Of a stretch of DNA of 64,000 nt, positions 40,323 through 48,492 are shown in pieces (position 1 is the stretch's first letter; each line of letters starts with the position of its first letter). The translations under genes were made by a program, and so were the position numbers. The DNA is from Micromonospora lutea (GTDB lineage Bacteria; Actinomycetota; Actinomycetes; Mycobacteriales; Micromonosporaceae): the NCBI RefSeq assembly GCF_016863535.1, contig NZ_BOPB01000013.1:277187-341186 (forward strand), in the 5' to 3' direction. The notes under the pieces are model-generated. The model was not told the origin of the DNA and made no database searches. It worked only from the letters and a program-made list of their open reading frames with translations.

Positions 40323-41015
40323 TCAGGCGATCGGCACGTGGTGCAGGTGCCGCCGCTGGCGTAGCCGGACGGCGAAGACGCCCGCCACCGTCACGATCAG
40401 CAGGACGGTGACCACCAGCCCGTGCAGGAGGCCGCGGGTGAGGTAACCGTCGTCGGTGTGGTCCACCGCCCAGGTGCCGATCTCCCGGCTGGACCAGAAC
40501 GGGGTCAGTTTCGTCGCCGCGTCGGCCGGGTCGAGCAGCATCTGCATCGCCACCACGGTGAGCAGCAGCAGCGTGCCCTCCAACTCGCGGGGCAGCAGGG
40601 CACCGATCAGCATGCCGAACGGCGCGGCCACGGCCACGCAGCAGAGCATCGCCACGGCGATCCCGCCGTACCGCAGGTTGTTCGCGTCGATGACGGTGAG
40701 CAGGAAGAACGGCACCGAGATCACCAGTCCGAGCCCCCACAGGCCGAGCATCCGCCCGATGTAGAGGTGGTGCGGCCGGTAACCGGCGAGCCGGAGCCGG
40801 GGCTCCAGTTCGCGGGCCGCGCTGGTGGCGAAGAGCGCCGCGGTGCTGACCGCCCAGCTGATGCCGAGCAGCAGCGCACGCACGGACTGCCCGACGTAGG
40901 AGTCACGCCGGATCAGCCAGAAGGTCAACGGCATCAACAGCAGGAGCAGGAGTACGCCTCGACGACGTGTCAGCTCCCGCAGCGTCATCTCGGCCACGGT
41001 GACCAGCCGGTTCAC
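40323..41015 (-). CDS. ABC-2 type transporter permease
   Basis: 230 residues with about six helices (GVLLLLLLMPLTFWLIR, ALLLGISWAVSTAALF, LWGLGLVISVPFFLLTVI, GGIAVAMLCCVAVAAPFGML, GTLLLLTVVAMQMLL, LVVTVLLIVTVAGVFAV). It overlaps the ATPase gene by 4 bp. It probably exports a peptide, lipid or drug under PadR control. Confidence 0.8.
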   Translation of the reverse strand: MNRLVTVAEMTLRELTRRRGVLLLLLLMPLTFWLIRRDSYVGQSVRALLLGISWAVSTAALFATSAARELEPRLRLAGYRPHHLYIGRMLGLWGLGLVISVPFFLLTVIDANNLRYGGIAVAMLCCVAVAAPFGMLIGALLPRELEGTLLLLTVVAMQMLLDPADAATKLTPFWSSREIGTWAVDHTDDGYLTRGLLHGLVVTVLLIVTVAGVFAVRLRQRRHLHHVPIA

Positions 41016-41830
41016 GAACGGCCTCCCTGGTGGGCGGGGGGCAGGTCGAGCACCACGTCGACCCGGTCGAGCTGGTTGAGCAGGTGGGTCACCACGACGA
41101 TGGCCCGCCCCTCGTCGCGCAGCCGGGTCAGCTGGTCCCAGAGGTTGACGTAGCTGCCCTGGTCGAAGCCCTGGTACGGCTCATCGAGCAACAGCACGTC
41201 CGGCTGCGTCAGCGTGGACATGGTCAGGTTCAGTTTCTGCCGCGTACCTCCGGAGAGGTGGCGGGCGAGCGCGGCGTTGCCGGCGTCCCAGCCGAGCTGT
41301 CGGGCCGCCGCCCGGCCGGCCCGCCGGGCGGGCACCCGTGGCACGCCCTGACCGGCGCCCACCAGCACGAAATGCTCGTCGGGCAGCAGGAAATCGGCGG
41401 TTCCGCCCTGCTGCGGGCAGTAGCTCAGCCGACCCGCGACGGTCACCTCCCCAGCGTCCGGCGAGACCAGACCGGCACAGATCCGCAGGAAGGTGCTCTT
41501 GCCGCAGCCGTTCGCGCCGACCACGGCGGCGATCTGCCCGGCCCGTACGGTCAGCGACGCGTCGCGGAGCACCACTTGGCGGCCGTACCGTTTGGTGATG
41601 CCCCGGGCGTGCAGCCGGACGGGGCCCGGGCGTGGGCCGGGAGCGGTGCCGATGCTCTCCACGATCGCGGCGGCGTACGCCTGCGGCGCGCCGAAGACCA
41701 GCCACGGATCACCGCCGCCCTCGCGGAGGTGGGTGGCCGCCTCGGCGACCACGTGCCGGGCGACGTCGCCGCCCACCCGGCGCTGGTGCAGCTCGGCTGC
41801 GAACGCCCGCAGCCAGTCGTCGGCGTTCAC
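41012..41830 (-). CDS. ABC transporter ATPase with N-terminal HAAS-like domain
   Basis: 272 residues from a GTG at 41830 that overlaps the padR stop. Residues ~1-65 are helical (WLRAFAAELHQRRVGGDVARHVVAEAATHLREGGGDPWLVFGAPQAYAAAI), matching HAAS-type signalling domains that occur beside PadR regulators. The ATPase follows: Walker A GANGCGKST, signature LSGGTRQ, Walker B DVLLLDEP, and a switch His in VVVTHLL. HAAS fused to the ATPase itself is unusual. Confidence 0.85.
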   Translation of the reverse strand: MNADDWLRAFAAELHQRRVGGDVARHVVAEAATHLREGGGDPWLVFGAPQAYAAAIVESIGTAPGPRPGPVRLHARGITKRYGRQVVLRDASLTVRAGQIAAVVGANGCGKSTFLRICAGLVSPDAGEVTVAGRLSYCPQQGGTADFLLPDEHFVLVGAGQGVPRVPARRAGRAAARQLGWDAGNAALARHLSGGTRQKLNLTMSTLTQPDVLLLDEPYQGFDQGSYVNLWDQLTRLRDEGRAIVVVTHLLNQLDRVDVVLDLPPAHQGGRS

Positions 41831-42165
41831 CCGTCGACCCCCTTCGTGACGATGCTGGTCACCGGGGCCACGAACGCCAACCAGGCGTTGCCACCGTGCC
41901 GCAGCGCCGCTCGCCCGTCGTCGGTGAGTTGGTAGTACTTGCGGGCCGGACCGGAATCGCCCTCCCGCCACCGTGCGGTGACCAGCCCGGTGCGTTGCAG
42001 CCGCAGCAGCACCGGGTAGAGCGTGCCGCCCTGGATCGGCCCGACGCCCGCGGCGTCGAGCGACTGGGCGAGCTGGTAGCCGTAGGACTCCCCGTCGCGC
42101 AGCAGGGCGAGTACGCAGAGGTCGAGCACCCCGCGCAGCCACTGCCCCCGACGGTCGGAATCCAC
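41827..42165 (-). CDS. PadR family regulator
   Basis: 112 residues from a GTG at 42165; an upstream start would run through the operator. The PadR winged helix is clear: GVLDLCVLALLRDGESYGYQLAQSLDAAGVGPIQGGTLYPVLLRLQRTGLVTARWREGDSGPARKYYQLTDDGRAALR. First gene of the ABC operon, which it presumably represses. Confidence 0.9.
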   Translation of the reverse strand: MDSDRRGQWLRGVLDLCVLALLRDGESYGYQLAQSLDAAGVGPIQGGTLYPVLLRLQRTGLVTARWREGDSGPARKYYQLTDDGRAALRHGGNAWLAFVAPVTSIVTKGVDG

Positions 42166-42184
42166 CCGCCGAACCCTAGTGCCG

Positions 42185-42213
42185 CTATCTAGATGGCACA
42201 ACTACCTAGTGGA
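42185..42213 (-). promoter_or_regulatory. Operator region of the PadR-ABC operon
   Basis: ATCTAGAT (42187-42194) is a perfect palindrome and ACTACCTAGT (42201-42210) a near-palindrome, both with a CTAG core, 14 bp apart and 20-45 bp upstream of the padR start. PadR regulators often bind such paired short palindromes over their own promoter. Inferred. Confidence 0.5.
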
Positions 42214-42302
42214 TACCGGAGGCCTGGCCGGCCCGGCCCGGAAGCGGTGAGCCGGCGGACGTCGCTGGACGGCGGGTGCCCCGCGACCGGTGCCGGCGTG
42301 CC

Positions 42303-43022
42303 TCAGCCGGTGACGACGTCGGAGATCACCACGGTGACATTGTCGGGTGCGCCGGCCTGGTGGGCGAGCTTCACCAGTTGCTCGCCGCACTGGTGACGGT
42401 CGGCGTGCAGGCTCAACGTGGCGGCGATCGCGTCGTCGGTCACATAGTCGGAGAGCCCGTCGCTGCAGAGCAGCAGCCGGTCACCGGCGACGAGGGTCGC
42501 CGCGCCCATCGTCGGCGGCGCGTCGGCGCCCTGCACCGCCCGGGTCACCAGTGACCGTTGCGGATGGTGGCGGGCCTGATCGGGAGAGAGAGCGCCCTGG
42601 TCGACCAGCGCCTGCACGAATGTGTCATCCCGGGTCAGCTGGCGCAGTTGACCTTCACGGAGCAGGTAGCAGCGGGAGTCGCCCACCTGCGCCAGCACCA
42701 GCGTGTCCCCGGCGAGCAGGGCGGCGGTCAGCGTCGTACCCATGCCGTCCCGGGCCGGGTCGGCGGTGATCGCGGCGTGGATGCGCTGGTTGGCGGTGCT
42801 CACCACGGCGCGTAGCGCCTCGGCGGCGGCGTCCGGTGTGGTCGGCGGGATCAGCTCGTCGAGGAGCCGGATGACGATCTCGCTGGCTACCTCACCAGCG
42901 GGCAGTCCACCCATGCCGTCAGCCACCGCGACGAGGCGCTCGCCGGCAAGAGCGGAGTCCTCGTTGTTGGTCCGGACCAGACCGATGTCGTTGAGGATGG
43001 CCGAGCGGAGGATCAGCGTCAT
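42303..43022 (-). CDS. PP2C family serine/threonine phosphatase
   Basis: 239 residues. Metal-binding motifs: RTNNEDSAL, VAVADGMGGLPAGEVAS, GMGTTLTAALLAGDTLVLAQVGDSRCYLLR, and LLLCSDGLSDYV with DNVTVVISDV at the end. This is the PstP/PphA-like form without a membrane tail. Its targets would be Ser/Thr-phosphoproteins; no kinase gene is adjacent. Confidence 0.92.
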   Translation of the reverse strand: MTLILRSAILNDIGLVRTNNEDSALAGERLVAVADGMGGLPAGEVASEIVIRLLDELIPPTTPDAAAEALRAVVSTANQRIHAAITADPARDGMGTTLTAALLAGDTLVLAQVGDSRCYLLREGQLRQLTRDDTFVQALVDQGALSPDQARHHPQRSLVTRAVQGADAPPTMGAATLVAGDRLLLCSDGLSDYVTDDAIAATLSLHADRHQCGEQLVKLAHQAGAPDNVTVVISDVVTG

Positions 43023-43084
43023 GGGTCAAGCTTGCCAAGAAGACCCTTCCCGCGTCTCTACGCACTACTGCGTAGGGTTGAGGA

Positions 43085-43252
43085 ATGTTGCCGGTGTCCA
43101 TGGTCGGGCGTGCCGGTGAGCTGGCTGAGCTGGACCGGGCCTGGTCCAGCGTGATTGTGGGTGGCCGCCGCTCGCCGGCTGTCGCGGTCGCTGACGGCCC
43201 GCCCGCCCACCCGCCCACCAGAGCGTTGATCATGAGGTTGTTGCCCCGGTGA
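43085..43252 (+). pseudogene. N-terminal fragment of a LuxR/AAA-type regulator
   Basis: The frame reads MVGRAGELAELDRAWSSVIVGGRRSPAVAV and then degenerates before the Walker A motif. VGRAGELAELDRAW plus RRSPAVAV is the usual start of large ATP-binding LuxR regulators (LAL type). The remaining ~850 residues are missing, and the frame ends in a hairpin repeat. Confidence 0.55.
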
Positions 43253-43285
43253 GCGCTCACCCGCCGCAATAACCTCATGATCGAC
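43225..43285 (+). repeat. Inverted repeat with 20-bp arms
   Basis: Arms GTTGATCATGAGGTTGTTGC (43225-43244) and GCAATAACCTCATGATCGAC (43266-43285) pair with two mismatches around a 21-bp loop. It lies between the LuxR fragment and the 3' end of the PRC-barrel-like gene, so it could terminate that gene. It has the look of a dispersed repeat. Confidence 0.75.
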
Positions 43286-43299
43286 GCGGGGGTGGGGGG

Positions 43300-43674
43300 T
43301 CAGTCTTCTGGGGGGAGGGTGGCGGCGGGGGTGTTGAGGGTTACGGCGGTGGGGGTGACGGTGGAGATCTGGTCGGCGAGGACGTAGACGGCTCCGGTGG
43401 GCACGAGGTCGGTGGAGACCTTCAGGTAGCCGGTGCGCAGCAGGCGGGCGGCCAGATCCGCGGGCACGTCCGGCTCCTCCACCTTGGCAGATTCGATCAG
43501 TTCGTCCAGGCTGCTGCCGGGGTCGGTGGTCGGTGCCTGCACGGTCACCGCGTTCGGGTCGCCGCGTTGGACGAGGTCCACGGTGCCCACGTCCAGGCCG
43601 GCCGAGTCGACCACCCGCATGCCGGTGGTGACCTGCGAGAGGGTTGTCCGTTGATCGATGCCCTGCTGCTCCAT
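43300..43674 (-). CDS. PRC-barrel-like small protein
   Basis: 124 residues from the ATG at 43674. LSQVTTGMRVVDSAGLDVGTVDLVQRGDPNAVTVQA is the PRC-barrel beta pattern, and a second half (YLKVSTDLVPTGAVYVLADQISTV) repeats it. No membrane segment. Actinobacteria have many such small, probably stress-related proteins of unknown function. The longer upstream frame is not credible. Confidence 0.7.
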   Translation of the reverse strand: MEQQGIDQRTTLSQVTTGMRVVDSAGLDVGTVDLVQRGDPNAVTVQAPTTDPGSSLDELIESAKVEEPDVPADLAARLLRTGYLKVSTDLVPTGAVYVLADQISTVTPTAVTLNTPAATLPPED

Positions 43675-43745
43675 CCCCGCGCGGTTCCCACCCTCCCCAC
43701 CCCCTAAACCCCACCCACCCTCGCCTCCGCTCCCGGCTCGGTGCT

Positions 43746-43796
43746 CAAGAAGCTTTGGTCGGGGACTCGCGCGAATCCACACCAAAACTTCTTGAT
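43746..43796 (+). repeat. Inverted repeat with 14-bp arms
   Basis: CAAGAAGCTTTGGT and ACCAAAACTTCTTG pair with one mismatch around a ~23-bp loop. It ends at the stop of the small gene on its right and is a candidate terminator. It belongs to a different family from the repeat at 43225. Confidence 0.7.
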
Positions 43797-44029
43797 CAAC
43801 CTGCGTGGGGGCGGGGGGTCAGCTCGCGCCAGGTGTCGGTGCCGTGGAGCAGCGCGCGGATGGTCTCCTCGGCCTCGTCGACCGTGTCGTACTCGTAGAA
43901 CCGGGAGATGCCCTCGGCGCCACCGGCGCGCTGCTCGACGAACCATCGGTCGGCATCCGACCGGAGGAAGACGTCCCGCCGGGCCAGTCGCCCCCATTTC
44001 CCGTTCCACCAGTGCTTTCGCTGCTCCAT
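43796..44029 (-). CDS. Small protein under a LexA-type operator
   Basis: 77 residues from the ATG at 44029 (MEQRKHWWNGKWGRLARRDVFLRSDADRWFVEQR, then YEYDTVDEAEETIRALL). No signal or membrane segment; helical, with an Arg/Trp-rich N-terminus that could bind nucleic acid. No family is recognised. The -10 box TAGAGT ends seven bases before the ATG and no ribosome site exists, so the transcript is probably leaderless. The upstream box predicts induction by DNA damage. Confidence 0.75.
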   Translation of the reverse strand: MEQRKHWWNGKWGRLARRDVFLRSDADRWFVEQRAGGAEGISRFYEYDTVDEAEETIRALLHGTDTWRELTPRPHAG

Positions 44030-44036
44030 GGCCGGG

Positions 44037-44064
44037 ACTCTATCGAACATTTGTTCGACACAAG
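44037..44064 (-). promoter_or_regulatory. SOS box (LexA site) between -35 and -10 boxes
   Basis: TCGAAC-ATTT-GTTCGA (44043-44058) is a perfect copy of the actinobacterial LexA consensus (CGAAC-N4-GTTCG). On the minus strand CTTGTG (44059-44064) and TAGAGT (44037-44042) flank it as -35 and -10 boxes 16 bp apart, so a bound repressor would sit squarely on the promoter. Confidence 0.8.
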
Positions 44065-44112
44065 CCGGCCCCTGCGGGATTCCCGCAGGGGCACGATGTG
44101 CGGGTGCCGGAT

Positions 44113-44586
44113 TCAGCGCACGGCGGGCGGTTCGTCCCGCCGACCGAGGACGTCGTCCAGGGCCCCGCGCTGCTGGGCCGGGGTGGTCCGGCCGGCGGCG
44201 ACGAGCGCGTCCCGGATCTCGGTGAGCAACTGGACCTCCTCGCTCGGCGCGGCCGGCGGCGGCTCCTCACCCCGCTTGCGCCGCTCCGCGAGCCGGTTCA
44301 TCGGGTAGACCACCAGGAAGTACAGCGCGGCGGCGGTGAGCAGGAAGGTGATCAGCGCATTGACGAAGGCGATCCAGTCGAACGGAATGCCCTGGATCTT
44401 CGGCGCGGTCCCAGCGATGCCCTTGTCACTGCCGGTGATCAGCACCACGAAGACCCGGATCATCGGGTCCAGGAACGACTTGGTGAGCTGGGTGACCACG
44501 CCGGTGAAGGCGGCGCCGATGACGACACCGACCGCGAGGTCGACGACGTTGCCGCGCATGATGAAGTCTTTGAAGCCCTTGAGCAT
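44113..44586 (-). CDS. mscL: Large-conductance mechanosensitive channel
   Basis: 157 residues. The N-terminal signature MLKGFKDFIMRGNVVDLAVGVVIGAAFTGVV contains the first helix and gate. The second helix (IAFVNALITFLLTAAALYFLVVYPMNRL) is followed by the charged RKRGEE cluster and a C-terminal helix. It forms a homopentamer that relieves osmotic downshock. The start is the ATG at 44586. Confidence 0.95.
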   Translation of the reverse strand: MLKGFKDFIMRGNVVDLAVGVVIGAAFTGVVTQLTKSFLDPMIRVFVVLITGSDKGIAGTAPKIQGIPFDWIAFVNALITFLLTAAALYFLVVYPMNRLAERRKRGEEPPPAAPSEEVQLLTEIRDALVAAGRTTPAQQRGALDDVLGRRDEPPAVR

Positions 44587-44624
44587 CCGTACTCCCGAGG
44601 TGTCCCGTTTCCGTCGGGGACAAC

Positions 44625-45308
44625 CTATGCCCCGGGCGGGGGCTCCAGAAAAGCGCCGGCCTCCCGGGCGGCCAGCTCCGGATCGCCGGCCCTGATCGCG
44701 GCCACCAACCGGGTGTGGTCGACGTGCCGGTCCGGGGTCAGCGCGTCCCCCATGGCCTGGGTCAGTGTGCTGCGCATCGCGGCGCCGACCGAGGCGTACA
44801 GCTCGGCGAGCATGGCGTTGTGCGCCGCCGCGACCACCGCGGTGTGCAGCGCCGCGTCGGCCGCCACGAACTCGGCGACCCGGCCGCCGCGCCAGGCCGC
44901 CTCGCGGGCGGCGAGCGCGCCGTCGAGGGCGGCCAGATCCTCGGGGGTACGCCGTCGTGCGGCGAGCCGCGCGGCCTCCACCTCGAAGGCGCGGCGTACC
45001 TCGATCACCTCGGTCATCCGGTCGTCGGTGAGTCGGCGGGCCACCACCGGGGCGAGTTCGTCGGTGGTGAGCACGTAGGTGCCGGAGCCCTGGCGGCACT
45101 CCAGCACCCCGGCGTGGGCCAGGGCCCGGACCGCCTCGCGCACCGTGTTGCGCCCCACGCCGAGCGCCTCGACCAGCTGTGGCTCGGTCGGGATCCGGCC
45201 GCCCACCGGCCACTCGCCATCCATGATCCGTTGTCGGAGCTGGGTGATCGTCTCTCGGACCCGCCGGCCGCGCGGCGGGACCTGGACGGAATCGACTGCG
45301 GGTGGCAC
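44625..45308 (-). CDS. FadR-type GntR family regulator
   Basis: 227 residues. The winged helix is clear (IMDGEWPVGGRIPTEPQLVEALGVGRNTVREAVRALAHAGVLECRQGSGTYVL), followed by an all-helical FCD domain with putative metal ligands (EFVAADAALHTAVVAAAHN, DHTRLVAAIRAGD). Starts with GTG. It is divergent from an MFS transporter, which it probably controls in response to a carboxylate ligand. Confidence 0.92.
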   Translation of the reverse strand: MPPAVDSVQVPPRGRRVRETITQLRQRIMDGEWPVGGRIPTEPQLVEALGVGRNTVREAVRALAHAGVLECRQGSGTYVLTTDELAPVVARRLTDDRMTEVIEVRRAFEVEAARLAARRRTPEDLAALDGALAAREAAWRGGRVAEFVAADAALHTAVVAAAHNAMLAELYASVGAAMRSTLTQAMGDALTPDRHVDHTRLVAAIRAGDPELAAREAGAFLEPPPGA

Positions 45309-45358
45309 TGGTTACAACCTCTCGCCGGAAATCATCCCATGATTGTAGGTTCGAGGTC

Positions 45359-46684
45359 ATGCCCCCGTCACCCCCTGGCGTCCCCGCCGTCCCGACGAAC
45401 GCGGCCACCGGGCAGGCCGTACCGGCGGAAGCGACGGCGGGTCAGGCCGCCCCGACCGCCGAAGCTGGCGCGGGGGAGCGGTCTCCGGGCGCGGCTCCGA
45501 TCGCCTCCCGCGTCAATCCCGGATGGCTGGTACTGGTCGGAATGCTGCTGGTGGCGCTCAACCTACGGGCGGCAGTCACCAGCCTCGGCGCGCTGCTCGA
45601 CGAGGTACGCGTCGGACTCGCCCTCTCCGGGACGATGGCCGGCTTCGTCACCACCCTGCCCACCATCGCCTTCGCCGGGCTCGGCGCGGCCACCCCGTGG
45701 CTGGTCCGTCGGTTCTCTCCGGCCCGGCTGCTGGTGCTGGCGATGCTGGCCCTCACCGTCGGGCAGGTGCTGCGGGCGGTCACCGGGTCCGCCGTGGTCT
45801 TCCTGCTCACCAGCGCGCTCGCGCTGGCCGGGATCGCGGTGGCGAACATCCTCCTGCCGATGCTGGTCAAGCAGCACTTCCCGCACCGGACCGGGCTGGT
45901 CACCGGCGCGTACACGATGGCGCTGACCGTGGGCACGACGGTGGCCGCCGCCGCTGCGGTGCCGGTGGCGCACGCCTTCGGCAGTTGGCGGGCCGGGCTC
46001 GGCGTGTGGGCCGGGTTGGCGGCGGTGGCCGTCCTCCCGTGGCTGCCGGCGGCACTGCGCCGTCACACCGCCGTACGGCGGCCCGGAACGGTCTTCCGGC
46101 CGCTCGTGCGGCCGGGGCGCACCCAGCTCGGCTGGGCGATGGCGGTCTACTTCGGCGCGCAGTCGCTGAGCGGGTACGCGATCATGGGCTGGTTGGCCCA
46201 GATGTTCCGGGACGCGGGCTTCCGCCCCCAGGACGCGGGGCTGCTGCTCGCCGGGGTGACCGCGCTCGGGGTGCCGATCGCGCTGCTGATGCCGACGCTG
46301 GCCGGCCGGCTGGGCAACCTGCGACCGTTGGTCTTCGCGCTGACCGCCGCCTCCAGCCTCGCGTACCTGGGTCTGGCGTTCGCGCCGCGCAACGGGGCTT
46401 TGCTGTGGGTGGTGCTGCTGGCGTTCGGACAGGGCGCGTTCCCGCTCATTCTGGCCACCATCGGGCTGCGGGCCCGCACCGCCGACGGCACGGTCGCGCT
46501 GTCGGCCTTCGCACAGAGCACGGGTTACGTCATCGCGGCGCTGGGTCCGCTCCTGGTCGGGATCCTCCACGACGCGACCGGGGGATGGTTGGCGCCGATC
46601 GGCTTCCTGCTGGCGGCCCTGGCCGTGCAGACCTGCGCGGGCGTGCTGATCGCTCGCCCCCGCTACATCGAGGACGAGCGTTGA
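45359..46684 (+). CDS. MFS transporter, CynX/NimT type
   Basis: About 441 residues from the ATG at 45359. An Ala/Pro-rich cytoplasmic tail of ~50 residues precedes 12 membrane helices. LNLRAAVTSLGALLDEV in the first helix region and RTADGTVALSAFAQSTGYVIAALGP are typical of the cyanate/2-nitroimidazole (CynX/NimT) group. The substrate is unknown. Regulated, by position, by the divergent FadR-type protein. Confidence 0.88.
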   Translation: MPPSPPGVPAVPTNAATGQAVPAEATAGQAAPTAEAGAGERSPGAAPIASRVNPGWLVLVGMLLVALNLRAAVTSLGALLDEVRVGLALSGTMAGFVTTLPTIAFAGLGAATPWLVRRFSPARLLVLAMLALTVGQVLRAVTGSAVVFLLTSALALAGIAVANILLPMLVKQHFPHRTGLVTGAYTMALTVGTTVAAAAAVPVAHAFGSWRAGLGVWAGLAAVAVLPWLPAALRRHTAVRRPGTVFRPLVRPGRTQLGWAMAVYFGAQSLSGYAIMGWLAQMFRDAGFRPQDAGLLLAGVTALGVPIALLMPTLAGRLGNLRPLVFALTAASSLAYLGLAFAPRNGALLWVVLLAFGQGAFPLILATIGLRARTADGTVALSAFAQSTGYVIAALGPLLVGILHDATGGWLAPIGFLLAALAVQTCAGVLIARPRYIEDER

Positions 46685-46694
46685 GTCGCCGAGG

Positions 46695-47051
46695 TCAGGA
46701 AGAGGCCGGCGTGGGATCGCCGGCGACCGCCTGCTCGACGGTGGGGTAGGTGTGCAGCACCTCGACCAGGCCACTCACCTCCAGGATCCGCAGCACACCG
46801 CGCTGCGGTGCGGCGAGTCGGACCACTCCGCCGGCCTCGTCGCTGCTGTTCTTCGCGCGGACGAACACCGACAGACCGGTAGAGTCGCAGAACGAGACAT
46901 CCGACAGGTCGAACACGAGGCGGCTGCGCCCCTTGTCGAGCAGGTCGGTGATCTGGTCCTGCAACTGCGGTGCGGTGGCCATGTCCAGCTCGCCAGCGAC
47001 CGACACGACGACCACGTCACCGCGCTGTTGCGTGTGCACCGTCAAGGACAT
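46695..47051 (-). CDS. STAS-domain anti-anti-sigma factor
   Basis: 118 residues from the ATG at 47051 behind AGGAGG. STAS core: VVVVSVAGELDMATAPQLQDQI and FDLSDVSFCDSTGLSVFVRA, where DSTGL carries the Ser phosphorylated by RsbW-type kinases. It lies convergent to the MFS gene and divergent from the RsbR operon, and may be a substrate of the RsbW-like domains encoded nearby. Confidence 0.92.
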   Translation of the reverse strand: MSLTVHTQQRGDVVVVSVAGELDMATAPQLQDQITDLLDKGRSRLVFDLSDVSFCDSTGLSVFVRAKNSSDEAGGVVRLAAPQRGVLRILEVSGLVEVLHTYPTVEQAVAGDPTPASS

Positions 47052-47215
47052 TCGCCAGACCTCCTGTTTATCGGTGGAACGGTATCCCACCCGGACCGTG
47101 ATACGCAGAACGGGAGCAGGATCGGGTGTCCACCGTCATTCCGTTGCTCTGTGACAAGTAGTTCATCGGACCCCGGTGATAGAGTCCGGCCGGTCCAGGT
47201 CTAGGGGGTATTGCC

Positions 47216-48076
47216 ATGGCGCTCAGCGCTGACGAGAGCGGCAGGTTGGGTGAACTGCTGACCAGCCGAGCCGAGCAGGTCACCCAGCGGTGGACGGAGA
47301 TCATCGCCGGGCAACTGCGCGGCCGGCTCAGCCAGGCCGAACTGGTCCGGCAGGTGCAGGAGCTGCACCGCGCCCTGGTCGACGCCCTCGGCAAGGGCGA
47401 GGTCGACCTGAACGCCGAGGAAGCCACCGAGTTGCGGGCCGTGCTCGCCGACCTCTCCCGAGGGCAGGCCCGACAGGGTTTCTCCGCCACCGAGACCGCC
47501 ACCGGCGTGTTCGCCCTCAAGGAGGCGCTCCTCCAGACGCTGGAGACCGATCAGAGCGCGGCGACGCTGCGCGACTACGTCGCCTTCTCGGCGCTGATCG
47601 ACCAGATGGGGCTGTTCACCTTCGAAAGTTTCGTTCGTACCCGGGAGAGCCTGATCGCCGACCAGGCCGAACAACTGCTGGAGCTCTCCACCCCGGTGGT
47701 CAAGCTCTGGGAGGGCGTGGTGGCGGTGCCGCTGGTCGGCACGCTCGACTCGGCCCGCGCCCAGGTGGTGATGGAACGGCTGCTGCAGACCCTGGTCGAC
47801 ACCGGCTCGCCGTACGCGATCATCGACATCACCGGCGTGCCGGCGGTGGACACGCAGGTGGCCCAGCACATCCTGAAGACCGTGGTGGCCGCCCGGCTGA
47901 TGGGTGCCGACTGCATCATCTCCGGTATCCGGCCGCAGATCGCGCAGACCATCGTCGCGCTCGGCATCGAGTTCGGTGACATCGCCACCAAGGCGAGTCT
48001 CGCCGACGCGTTGCGGCACGTGCTGCGACTCACCGGGGTCGAGACCTCCCGCCGCCAGCCACGTCGGGAGTCCTGA
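47216..48076 (+). CDS. rsbR: RsbR-like stressosome protein (RsbRD-N plus STAS)
   Basis: 286 residues. Residues ~1-150 form a helical N-terminal sensor (LLTSRAEQVTQRWTEIIAGQL ... FSATETATGVFALKEALLQTL). The STAS domain follows from ~160: VAVPLVGTLDSARAQVVMERLL, AIIDITGVPAVDTQVAQHILKTV, MGADCIISGIRPQIAQTIVALG. The phospho-acceptor position is Thr (VDTQV). First gene of a six-gene overlapping operon. Confidence 0.92.
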   Translation: MALSADESGRLGELLTSRAEQVTQRWTEIIAGQLRGRLSQAELVRQVQELHRALVDALGKGEVDLNAEEATELRAVLADLSRGQARQGFSATETATGVFALKEALLQTLETDQSAATLRDYVAFSALIDQMGLFTFESFVRTRESLIADQAEQLLELSTPVVKLWEGVVAVPLVGTLDSARAQVVMERLLQTLVDTGSPYAIIDITGVPAVDTQVAQHILKTVVAARLMGADCIISGIRPQIAQTIVALGIEFGDIATKASLADALRHVLRLTGVETSRRQPRRES

Positions 48077-48492
48077 TGGAGCGGGTGCCGATCCTCAAGA
48101 TCGGCGACATCCTGCTGGTCTCCATCCAGGTCGACATGTCCGACGAGACGGCGGTCGCACTCCAGGAGGATCTGGCCGAGCGGATCGTCGCGACCGGCTG
48201 TCACGGTGTGATCATCGACATCACCGCGCTGGACATCGTCGACTCCTTCGTCGGTCGGATGCTCTCCACCATCGCCTCGATCTCCCGCGTGCTCGACGCG
48301 GAGACGGTGGTCGTGGGGATGCGCCCAGCCGTCGCCATCACCCTGGTCGAGCTGGGGCTCTCGCTCAACGGCATCCGTACCGCCCTCAACGTCGAGCGGG
48401 GGATGGAACTCATCGCGATCGACCGAGCTGACGACGATCACCACGAGGAGTGGGACGACGGGCCGGTCGCAGGGGCGACGGCGTCACCGTGA
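48076..48492 (+). CDS. rsbS: RsbS-like STAS protein
   Basis: 138 residues. VPILKIGDILLVSIQVDMSDETAVALQEDL, then GVIIDITALDIVDSFVGRMLSTIA with the phospho-acceptor Ser in VDSFV, and VVVGMRPAVAITLVELG. RsbS co-assembles with RsbR in the stressosome and holds RsbT. The start overlaps the rsbR stop. The acidic C-terminal tail is longer than in Bacillus RsbS. Confidence 0.92.
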   Translation: MERVPILKIGDILLVSIQVDMSDETAVALQEDLAERIVATGCHGVIIDITALDIVDSFVGRMLSTIASISRVLDAETVVVGMRPAVAITLVELGLSLNGIRTALNVERGMELIAIDRADDDHHEEWDDGPVAGATASP

